Source: Cyanobacteria bacterium UBA2855
GTDB taxonomy: Bacteria; Cyanobacteriota; Vampirovibrionia; Gastranaerophilales; Gastranaerophilaceae
DNA length: 32,897 bases
Reading direction: 5' to 3'
NCBI GenBank assembly: GCA_002350725.1
Contig: DEFJ01000016.1
Location: forward strand, 1 to 32,897
Numbering within the stretch: position 1 is the first letter of the stretch; each line of letters starts with the position of its first letter. Of this stretch, positions 16,931 through 23,374 are shown in pieces. The translations under genes were made by a program, and so were the position numbers. Below the pieces are notes generated by a model. It saw only the letters and a list, made by a program, of their open reading frames with translations, made no database searches and was not told where the DNA came from.

Positions 16931-17113
16931 ATGTTAAACGGCAATTTCGAAGATCAAGGTTATGTTATGTCCTCAATTGACGAGTATTTTGAAATTTTGG
17001 ACAAAGAAGCTCAAAAGCGTTCTAAAATGGTCGCAAAATCCTTAACAAAATATCTGAAAAACATACAGGCAAGCACAAAATATGATGAGTTAAAAACATC
17101 TGTTGCAAGATAA
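16931..17113 (+). CDS. Small hypothetical protein following the RHH gene
   Basis: A 60-residue, highly charged, probably all-helical protein (SSIDEYFEILDKEAQKRSKM and a Lys-rich second helix). I do not recognise it. The ribosome site AGGGGA is adjacent to the ATG. A TATAAT in AGTATAATAA, about 35 nt upstream, could give it its own promoter. It ends 55 nt before a terminator hairpin. Its size and position next to an RHH gene allow a toxin or co-regulator role, but nothing in the sequence proves it. Confidence 0.6.
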   Translation: MLNGNFEDQGYVMSSIDEYFEILDKEAQKRSKMVAKSLTKYLKNIQASTKYDELKTSVAR

Positions 17114-17167
17114 TGAGCATGCTCGTTGTTGTGTAGAAACCGGATTTTGAAGGAAAGTTAGAATTGG

Positions 17168-17198
17168 CGCAAAAAACCCGATTATAGGGTTTTTTGCG
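17168..17198. terminator. Bidirectional terminator between the 60-residue gene and tcdA
   Basis: A 12-bp stem CGCAAAAAACCC (17168-17179) pairs with GGGTTTTTTGCG (17187-17198) around a 7-nt loop. The T/A runs lie inside the stem on both strands, so it can end transcription from either side. Confidence 0.8.
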
Positions 17199-17202
17199 TT
17201 GC

Positions 17203-17913
17203 TTAATGTTGTTTGTATACTATATCCTTAATGACTTCACTTGCAATTATTAATCCTACAGTGGAAGGCACAAAGGAATTACTACCGGGGATAGCCTTGC
17301 CGTGAGAAGATTTACCCATTGAAAGTTTCATAGGCGGTTCTTTTGAATAAACCACCTTTAAATTTTTAATTTCTCTTTTTTTCAACTCTTGGCGCATTAC
17401 TCTTGCTAAGGGACATACTGAAGTTTTATAAATATCCTCAATTTCAAACTTTGTTGGGTCAATTTTATTACCTGCGCCCATAGAGGAGATTATAGGCGTA
17501 TTAGTCTTATTTGCTTGCATTACAAGCTCAATTTTCCCTGATACGGTATCTATTGCATCTACAATATAATCATATTTTGAAAAGTCAAAAAGTCCGGATG
17601 TTTCAGAAGTATAAAATATTTTATAAGTATTTACTATCGCATCGGGATTAATATCTAAAACCCTTTGTCTTGCAACATCAACTTTATATTCTCCTATTGT
17701 TTTTGTTGTTGCAATAATTTGTCTGTTTATATTCGACTCGCATACTGTATCATTATCAATTAAATCAATATGTCCAATGCCTGAACGAGCAAGAGCTTCT
17801 ACAACGTAACCTCCGACTCCGCCTACCCCAAATACTGCTATATGTGAAGCCGCAAGTTTACTCATCCCGTCAGTTCCGAATAATAACTCAGTTCGTGCGA
17901 ATTTATTTGACAT
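17203..17913 (-). CDS. tcdA: tRNA threonylcarbamoyladenosine dehydratase (E1-like)
   Basis: A 236-residue ThiF/HesA/MoeB-superfamily ATP-dependent enzyme of the TcdA (CsdL) type. It cyclises t6A-37 of ANN-reading tRNAs. The nucleotide-binding motif GVGGVGGYVVEALARSGIG comes early. Then come DLIDNDTVCESNINRQ and the TcdA-typical VDAIDTVSGKIEL and GAGNKIDPTKFEI. PGSNSFVPSTVGL lies near the end. The CxxC zinc pairs of MoeB/ThiF are absent, as expected. The ATG at 17913 is preferred over the one at 17937 because AGAGGT precedes it and family N-termini match. It is divergent from pepA. Confidence 0.9.
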   Translation of the reverse strand: MSNKFARTELLFGTDGMSKLAASHIAVFGVGGVGGYVVEALARSGIGHIDLIDNDTVCESNINRQIIATTKTIGEYKVDVARQRVLDINPDAIVNTYKIFYTSETSGLFDFSKYDYIVDAIDTVSGKIELVMQANKTNTPIISSMGAGNKIDPTKFEIEDIYKTSVCPLARVMRQELKKREIKNLKVVYSKEPPMKLSMGKSSHGKAIPGSNSFVPSTVGLIIASEVIKDIVYKQH

Positions 17914-17930
17914 GTCATTTAACCTCTGTA

Positions 17931-17959
17931 TTTTCATTTTATCATAAATTTGCTATAAT
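17931..17959 (+). promoter_or_regulatory. Promoter of pepA
   Basis: TTTTCA (17931-17936), a 17-bp spacer and TATAAT (17954-17959) with a TGC extension. The leader of about 20 nt carries AAGGAGAGAG before the ATG at 17985. The -35 box overlaps the alternative upstream tcdA start, so the two genes share a compact divergent control region. Confidence 0.65.
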
Positions 17960-17984
17960 CTTTGCAGGAAAAGGAGAGAGAACT

Positions 17985-19388
17985 ATGGAAATTAAAGTTA
18001 TTGAGGATGCAAAAAATTATGCGACAGAAGTTCTTGTAATTAACAAATTTGAGGAGGAGATGACATCTCAAGAAATTGCAAATACTTATGCGGTTGAAAA
18101 AGACGGTTTTGAGGGTAAAACCGGCCAAACATATCTTTTGCACACTTATGGAAAAATTCCTGCAGATAAAATTCTTGTTGTAGGCACAGGTAAAAAATCT
18201 GAATTTACTAAAACTACTATGACAGAAGTTGTAGCAAAAGCAGTAAAAAAACTAAATCAAATTAAAGCAAAAAAGGTTTGTTTTGATTTTTCAGGGTTGA
18301 ATGAATATGGTAAATATGCTGTAATCGGTGCTATGATTGGAGATTATGCTTTTGATAAATATAAAACCGAAAAAGAACATCATATTGAAGAAATATCTTT
18401 TGCAAATTTTGCACAAAAAGATGTGGAAGAAGGCAGAATTTTTGGTGAAGCAATGGAATTTTCAAGAAACATTGCAAATGAGCCTGCGGAATATGCTACT
18501 CCGACAAAACTGGCAGAGTTGGCTTCTTCATTTGAAGGTTTAAGTACAAAAATATATAACAAAGAAGAAGTTCAAAAAATGGGTATGGGGGCATATCTTG
18601 CCGTGGCAAGAGGAAGTGCTGAACCTCCAAAATTTATTCATATGAAATATTCAAACGGTAATCCTAAAAAGAGAATTGCCTTAATTGGTAAAGGCTTATG
18701 TTTTGATAGCGGCGGTATGGACTTAAAACCGGCATCATCAATGTTGACAATGCGTGATGATATGTCAGGTGCGGCTTGTATCCTTGGGGTTATGAGAGCA
18801 TTGAATACTATAAAACCTCAAGATATTGAAATTCATGGTATAATTGCTGCTTGTGAAAATATGCCGGGGCAAAACGCATATAAACCGGGTGATATATTAA
18901 CTGCTAAAAACGGAAAGACAATTGAAGTTGATAATACCGATGCAGAAGGCAGATTAACTTTGGCAGATGCTTTATGTTACGCATCAGAGTTAGGGGTTGA
19001 TGAAATTATAGATATTGCAACTCTAACGGGGGCTTGTATGGTAGCTTTGGGCACGGTAGCTTCCGGTGTTATGGGTAATGATGAAGAATTGATTAAGAAA
19101 ATTATTGACACAGCCAGAGAAAGCGGAGAAAAATATTGGGAGCTTCCAATGTTTGACGAGTATTTTAAAGGCTTAAAATCCGATATTGCCGATATGAAAA
19201 ATACTGGTTCAAGATATGGTGGAGCATCTGCTGCCGGCATGTTTTTAAAAGAATTTGTATCGGGCGATGCAAAATGGGTACATATAGATGTAGCAGGAAC
19301 TGCGTTCCTTGAAAAGTCGCAAGGTATATTCATATATGGTTCAACAGGTGCAGGGGTGAGAACCTTATTAAATTACATTACAAAATAA
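17985..19388 (+). CDS. pepA: Leucyl (cytosol) aminopeptidase, M17 family
   Basis: A 467-residue cytoplasmic aminopeptidase that removes N-terminal residues with two metal ions, usually as a hexamer. The catalytic domain shows K236 and D241 in GKGLCFDSGGMDLKP, the family signature NTDAEGRLTLADAL from N317, and GTVASGVMGND beyond. The ATG at 17985 follows an excellent ribosome site; the open frame upstream runs through the divergent tcdA. A strong terminator ends the gene 12 nt after the stop. PepA proteins can also bind DNA in E. coli, but that is not testable here. Confidence 0.95.
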   Translation: MEIKVIEDAKNYATEVLVINKFEEEMTSQEIANTYAVEKDGFEGKTGQTYLLHTYGKIPADKILVVGTGKKSEFTKTTMTEVVAKAVKKLNQIKAKKVCFDFSGLNEYGKYAVIGAMIGDYAFDKYKTEKEHHIEEISFANFAQKDVEEGRIFGEAMEFSRNIANEPAEYATPTKLAELASSFEGLSTKIYNKEEVQKMGMGAYLAVARGSAEPPKFIHMKYSNGNPKKRIALIGKGLCFDSGGMDLKPASSMLTMRDDMSGAACILGVMRALNTIKPQDIEIHGIIAACENMPGQNAYKPGDILTAKNGKTIEVDNTDAEGRLTLADALCYASELGVDEIIDIATLTGACMVALGTVASGVMGNDEELIKKIIDTARESGEKYWELPMFDEYFKGLKSDIADMKNTGSRYGGASAAGMFLKEFVSGDAKWVHIDVAGTAFLEKSQGIFIYGSTGAGVRTLLNYITK

Positions 19389-19400
19389 TTGCCAATACTA

Positions 19401-19435
19401 AAACAGGTCTGTTAAACTAACAGACCTGTTTTTTA
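19401..19435. terminator. Strong terminator after pepA, overlapping the end of the opposite gene
   Basis: A 14-bp perfect stem AAACAGGTCTGTTA (19401-19414) pairs with TAACAGACCTGTTT (19418-19431), 3-nt loop, with a T run on the plus strand. The right arm forms the last codons and stop of the minus-strand gene at 19417, so one hairpin serves both. Confidence 0.88.
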
Positions 19436-19911
19436 TTATCTCTTGCCCATTTCGGTTTTTTACTTTTTAATCCGTTAAATTCATCATAAGGATGTTTCCA
19501 TAAATTCTTTATGTCGGTGTCATATTTGATAGAGGAAATCTTTTCTGCTAGTTTCTCTTTTACTTTTGTAAAACCTGTATCAAAGGCATTTATGTAAATA
19601 ATTTGTTCTTTTTTCTTGCGAAATAGGTTTAGAAATTTGTCTGTTAAACTTAAATTTTCCTTTGGAAATATTTTTTCAATTCTTAGTGTTGCAGCTTTAT
19701 AATAAGTGCCTACAGAGTTGATAATGTATGAAACATTTACATCGTTATTTTTGCAAAAATCTTGCAAAACTTTTGAATTTTCAAAGGCATCATAAACGGC
19801 ACGCGCACTATCCGTATAATCCCATGCAAAACCTCCAAGATAATTTTTTGAATTTATCGCACAAAAATTTTGTTTATCATTATTAATTTGTGAAATTTGT
19901 TGAATTTTCAT
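19417..19911 (-). CDS. Hypothetical protein with Asn/Gln-rich N-terminus
   Basis: A 164-residue protein I do not recognise. AAGGAC lies before the ATG. The start MKIQQISQINNDKQNFCAIN, then SKNYLGGFAWD, resembles the leads of the proteins at 1163 and 10721 (polar Asn/Gln tract, then aromatic-x-G). A helical middle part and a Lys-rich stretch (FLNLFRKKKEQ) follow. There is no signal peptide. The stop codon lies inside the shared terminator. It is 9 nt downstream of the glmU stop on the strand facing away from pepA, so glmU and this gene are read in the same direction with this gene upstream. Confidence 0.65.
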   Translation of the reverse strand: MKIQQISQINNDKQNFCAINSKNYLGGFAWDYTDSARAVYDAFENSKVLQDFCKNNDVNVSYIINSVGTYYKAATLRIEKIFPKENLSLTDKFLNLFRKKKEQIIYINAFDTGFTKVKEKLAEKISSIKYDTDIKNLWKHPYDEFNGLKSKKPKWARDNKKQVC

Positions 19912-19920
19912 CTATGTCCT

Positions 19921-21198
19921 TTACGATAATTTTTTACGAACCCAATCCGATAATATTTTCAGCGGTGAACGGGTAATTGCAAGTGCCCAAGCCGGAATGT
20001 TTTTTGTAATAACCGAGCCAGCCCCGATATTAGCACCTTCATCAACGGTTACAGGTGCTACTAAAACCGTATTTGAACCTATTTTTACGTTGTCTTTTAA
20101 TATGGTTTTACTTTTGATTTTGCTTAACGGATCATAATTTGCAGTGATAGTCCCGGCACCAATATTTACGTGTTCACCTAATTCACTATCTCCAATGTAA
20201 GATAGGTGTCCCACATTAGTATTTGAATGAATATGGGCTTTTTTTACTTCTACAAAGTTGCCGATTTTTACGTTATCATCGACAGTTACACCGCCTCTTA
20301 GGTGGGCGCAAGGCCCTATTTTGCATTTAGAACCGATTTTATTTTTACCTTCAATATATGTTGATGGATAAATAATTGTATCTTTGCCAATTTCAGTATC
20401 TGCGCTAATCCAAGTGCTGTTTGGGTCAACTATTGTAACTCCGTTTATCATTAGGTTGTTTAGCACTCTGTCTGTTAAATATTTTGTAGCTTGAGCAAGG
20501 TTTACTCTTGAATTTATACCGTAAATTTCGGTATTATCCTTCAATATATATGCATTGACATTAAGGTTATTTTTCTTGCCCCATTCAATAATATCCGTTA
20601 AATAGTATTCTCCTTGGGCATTGTTGCTGGTCAATTGAGAGAAGGCATTCTTGATTTTTCCCCAATCAAGGCAGTAAATACCTGCGTTGACTTCTTTTAC
20701 GGCTTTTTGTTCAGGGGTTGCATCTTTTTCTTCTACAATGCATTTTAGAGAATTATCATCTTCTCTAATAATTCTTCCGTAATTTGTCGGATTTTCAAAA
20801 ATAGTACTCATTACAGTTAAATCAGATTTTGATGAAATATGGTAGTCTACAAAATTTTTGAGAGTTTCTTCGGTTATAAGCGGCGTATCTCCGCATAAAA
20901 TGAGAACAAGACCGTTATAATTTTCTAATTTTGGACAAACCATTGAAACAGCATGACCTGTTCCAAGTTGAGGTTGTTGTAAAACTGTTTTTGCATTTTC
21001 ATAGTTCGATTTAACGTAATTCTCAACTTCTTCGCTGTGATGTCCTACAATTACAAAGTTTTCGTTTGTAATATTTTTTACGCTGTCAAGAACATAACCC
21101 AATAAAGTTTTTCCGTATATTTCGTGCAAAACTTTTGGAGTGTCGGATTTCATCCTTGTTCCTTTTCCCGCTGCCAATATAACAGATTTTATATTCAT
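19921..21198 (-). CDS. glmU: Bifunctional UDP-N-acetylglucosamine pyrophosphorylase / glucosamine-1-phosphate acetyltransferase
   Basis: A 425-residue cytoplasmic enzyme making UDP-GlcNAc for peptidoglycan and surface glycans. The uridyltransferase domain has LAAGKGTRMKSDTPKVLHE at the start, QLGTGHAV, LCGDTPL, and NAGIY near residue 170. The left-handed beta-helix acetyltransferase domain runs from about residue 235 (IGPCAHLRGG, NVGHLSYIGDSELG, GAGTITANYDP, VAPVTVDEGANIGAGSVIT). The ATG at 21198 has AGAAGGG 9-10 nt upstream. The ATG three codons earlier abuts that site and is less likely. The length is slightly below E. coli GlmU (456), mostly a shorter tail. Confidence 0.95.
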   Translation of the reverse strand: MNIKSVILAAGKGTRMKSDTPKVLHEIYGKTLLGYVLDSVKNITNENFVIVGHHSEEVENYVKSNYENAKTVLQQPQLGTGHAVSMVCPKLENYNGLVLILCGDTPLITEETLKNFVDYHISSKSDLTVMSTIFENPTNYGRIIREDDNSLKCIVEEKDATPEQKAVKEVNAGIYCLDWGKIKNAFSQLTSNNAQGEYYLTDIIEWGKKNNLNVNAYILKDNTEIYGINSRVNLAQATKYLTDRVLNNLMINGVTIVDPNSTWISADTEIGKDTIIYPSTYIEGKNKIGSKCKIGPCAHLRGGVTVDDNVKIGNFVEVKKAHIHSNTNVGHLSYIGDSELGEHVNIGAGTITANYDPLSKIKSKTILKDNVKIGSNTVLVAPVTVDEGANIGAGSVITKNIPAWALAITRSPLKILSDWVRKKLS

Positions 21199-21269
21199 TA
21201 TATCCATCCCTTCTAAATTTTATTAAATTATATGAAAAATATACTTTAAGGTCAACCGATAAACCTTTA

Positions 21270-21334
21270 AAAGCACTTGCCATAACTGTAATTACGTCAT
21301 AATACGTATTGCCATATGCTATAAAAAGTGCTTT
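21270..21334 (+). promoter_or_regulatory. Control region of the DUF475 gene: inverted repeat and palindrome
   Basis: AAAGCACT (21270-21277) and AGTGCTTT (21327-21334) form an inverted pair 49 nt apart. The perfect 10-bp palindrome AATACGTATT (21301-21310) lies between them. TATGCTATAA (about 21315-21324) is a likely extended -10. The TTGCCATA word occurs twice (about 21278 and 21309). These look like regulator sites rather than a long riboswitch, since the leader after the -10 is only about 30 nt. Confidence 0.35.
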
Positions 21335-21360
21335 AATAAGGATAATAGGAGAAAATATAA

Positions 21361-22437
21361 ATGTTAAAATATTTTTTAGGTTCGTATGTCGTAACGGCTA
21401 TGGGGTTAATAGGCGCTTATTTATGGGGTAATCATGCACATCCGGGTAGCGGATTGACCTGTGTGTTTATTGCTCTTGTCTTGGGTGTTTTAGAAGTAAG
21501 TTTGTCTTTTGATAATGCGGTTGTAAATGCTATGAAGCTTGAAAAAATGACGGAAAAATGGCGTCACAGATTTATTACATGGGGTATTGCAATTGCAGTT
21601 TTCGGAATGAGATTTTTATTTCCAATTCTTGTAGTGGCTATTTTTGCAAAGCTTAGTATGATAGAGGTGCTTAAAATAGCTACAACCAATGCTGATAAAT
21701 ATGCTTATTATTTACATCAAACGCATGCACCAATAGTTACATTTGGCGGATTATTCCTCGTAATGTTATTTTTAAATTACTTCTTTAATCATGAAAAAGA
21801 TGTTCATTGGATAAGATTTGTAGAGGCTCCTCTTGCGCATCTAGACCATTTAAAGGGAATTGAAATAGTGCTTGCTCTGTTAATGCTTTTGACTACTCAG
21901 CATTTTGTTTCGGCTGAGCAAAAATTGCCAGTTATGATTGCCGGTATAGCCGGTGTAATCACATATTTACTCATAGAGGGTTTTACTCACTATTTGGAAA
22001 AACATGAAGAAATGCGTCTTGCCGCATGCGAGGGAAAACAAATTGCTTGTACAGGATTCATCAGTTTTATATATTTGGAATTAATTGATGCATCTTTTTC
22101 TTTAGACGGGGTTTTAGGTGCATTTGCATTGAGTAAAGATATTATAATAATAACCATAGGTCTTTCTATCGGAGCTATGTTTGTTCGTTCTCTTACAATT
22201 TTGCTTGTTGAAAAGAAAACACTTGCTCAATTTGTGTATCTTGAACACGGTGCGCATTGGGCAATCGGCGCATTAGCGGGTTTAATGCTTGTTTCAACGG
22301 TAAAAGAAGTTCCTGAAGTTGTTACAGGATTAATAGGGTTAGGCTTTATTGTATCTGCATTTATTTCTTCAGTTATAAGAAATAAAAAAATGGAAAATTT
22401 GATAGCAGATGACAACAAGGAGTCTGAAAATGCTTAA
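21361..22437 (+). CDS. DUF475 / TerC-like multi-pass membrane protein
   Basis: A 358-residue inner-membrane protein of the DUF475 branch of the TerC superfamily. About nine hydrophobic helices are visible. The conserved acidic motifs are VSLSFDNAVVNA near residue 49 and LIDASFSLDGVLGAFALS near residue 240. Relatives (TerC, Alx/MntE-like) are linked to metal ion, chiefly manganese, export and to tellurite resistance. That role here is inference. AGGAGA precedes the ATG. The last codons overlap the GT2 gene start by 8 nt, so the two are translationally coupled. Confidence 0.87.
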   Translation: MLKYFLGSYVVTAMGLIGAYLWGNHAHPGSGLTCVFIALVLGVLEVSLSFDNAVVNAMKLEKMTEKWRHRFITWGIAIAVFGMRFLFPILVVAIFAKLSMIEVLKIATTNADKYAYYLHQTHAPIVTFGGLFLVMLFLNYFFNHEKDVHWIRFVEAPLAHLDHLKGIEIVLALLMLLTTQHFVSAEQKLPVMIAGIAGVITYLLIEGFTHYLEKHEEMRLAACEGKQIACTGFISFIYLELIDASFSLDGVLGAFALSKDIIIITIGLSIGAMFVRSLTILLVEKKTLAQFVYLEHGAHWAIGALAGLMLVSTVKEVPEVVTGLIGLGFIVSAFISSVIRNKKMENLIADDNKESENA

Positions 22438-23335
22438 ATTCCCTCTTTTAAGTTTTGTCGTGACTTCTTATAATTATTCAAAATATATAGAAGATACTCT
22501 AAACAGCATAATACATCAGACATATAAAAATATTGAGCTTATAGTTGTGGATGATGGGTCAACAGATAATTCCGCAGAAATTATCGAGCGGTTTATTCAA
22601 TTCAATCAGGATATGCGAATTTCTTTTGTTCGGCATGAAACAACATTAGGGCAATTTTCTTCTATGATTGATGGGTTAAAGCTTGCACAAGGTGTATTTG
22701 TTGCATTTATAGATTCTGATGATATTTTGTCTGAAAATTATGCGGAAGTTCATGTAAGGACTCATTTGTCAATGAGTACATCATTTACGACTTCTCAAAT
22801 TATTGAAATTGATGAAAATAACCAAATTCATACAATAAATTCAATATATGCGCCGAATTACCAAAACAATATTGAAATAAAAACGCTTGACGATATGTTG
22901 AGTATAAATCCTGACAAAGTCGAATATAAAGAAATCGGCAAGAAAAAATTCGGCGGTTGGTATTGGGCGCCAAACAGTTCAGCTGTGTATAGAAAATCCG
23001 CGATAGATATAATGTTAAATTACAAAAGTCCTGAAAATTGGCAGGTTTGTCCTGATAAATTTTTATTTAATTTTGCTCATCTTGTTGGTGGGTCTACAAT
23101 GATAGAGGCTCCTCTTCTTGCTTATCGAAGACATTTGTCAAATGCAGGAGAAGATAATTATATTTGTGGTAATAAAAAATATCATTCTGATAAAAGGTTT
23201 GGGATAAACGTAAAAAATAATATAAAAATTCGTCCGGAAACAATAAAGTTTATATTTGAAAACAGACAAATTTTTAAAGAAAAATTTGGTACTCGGGGAT
23301 ATATAAATATGCTGTTAAAGGTTATGTTTAATTAA
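22430..23335 (+). CDS. Family 2 glycosyltransferase
   Basis: A 301-residue GT-A fold glycosyltransferase. The N-terminus LLSFVVTSYNYSKYIEDTL is followed by VVDDGSTDNS and IDSDD, the metal- and nucleotide-sugar-binding DxD-type site. The middle part GGWYWAPNSSAVYRKSA forms the acceptor region. No membrane segment is seen, so it works on the cytoplasmic face. The ATG at 22430 has AAGGAG 8 nt upstream inside the DUF475 gene; the ATG at 22409 has none. Substrate is unknown. It fits surface polysaccharide or lipid-linked glycan assembly with manC and the ABC exporter. Confidence 0.88.
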   Translation: MLKFPLLSFVVTSYNYSKYIEDTLNSIIHQTYKNIELIVVDDGSTDNSAEIIERFIQFNQDMRISFVRHETTLGQFSSMIDGLKLAQGVFVAFIDSDDILSENYAEVHVRTHLSMSTSFTTSQIIEIDENNQIHTINSIYAPNYQNNIEIKTLDDMLSINPDKVEYKEIGKKKFGGWYWAPNSSAVYRKSAIDIMLNYKSPENWQVCPDKFLFNFAHLVGGSTMIEAPLLAYRRHLSNAGEDNYICGNKKYHSDKRFGINVKNNIKIRPETIKFIFENRQIFKEKFGTRGYINMLLKVMFN

Positions 23336-23359
23336 TATTTATTATTACCAAAAATTATA

Positions 23360-23368
23360 TGCTAAAAT
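23360..23368 (+). promoter_or_regulatory. Extended -10 promoter of recG, leaderless type
   Basis: TGC-TAAAAT (ends at 23368) lies 6 nt before the recG ATG (23375). There is no Shine-Dalgarno sequence in between or just upstream, and no clear -35 box. Confidence 0.5.
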
Positions 23369-23374
23369 TAAAAT

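Noticed and set aside
16695..17113. Classical MazEF-type toxin-antitoxin pair
   Set aside because: The second protein is 60 helical residues and lacks the beta-barrel sequence of MazF; kept only as an open two-gene unit.
21199..21360. yybP-ykoY manganese riboswitch before the DUF475 gene
   Set aside because: The leader after the likely -10 box is too short and none of the conserved riboswitch segments are visible.
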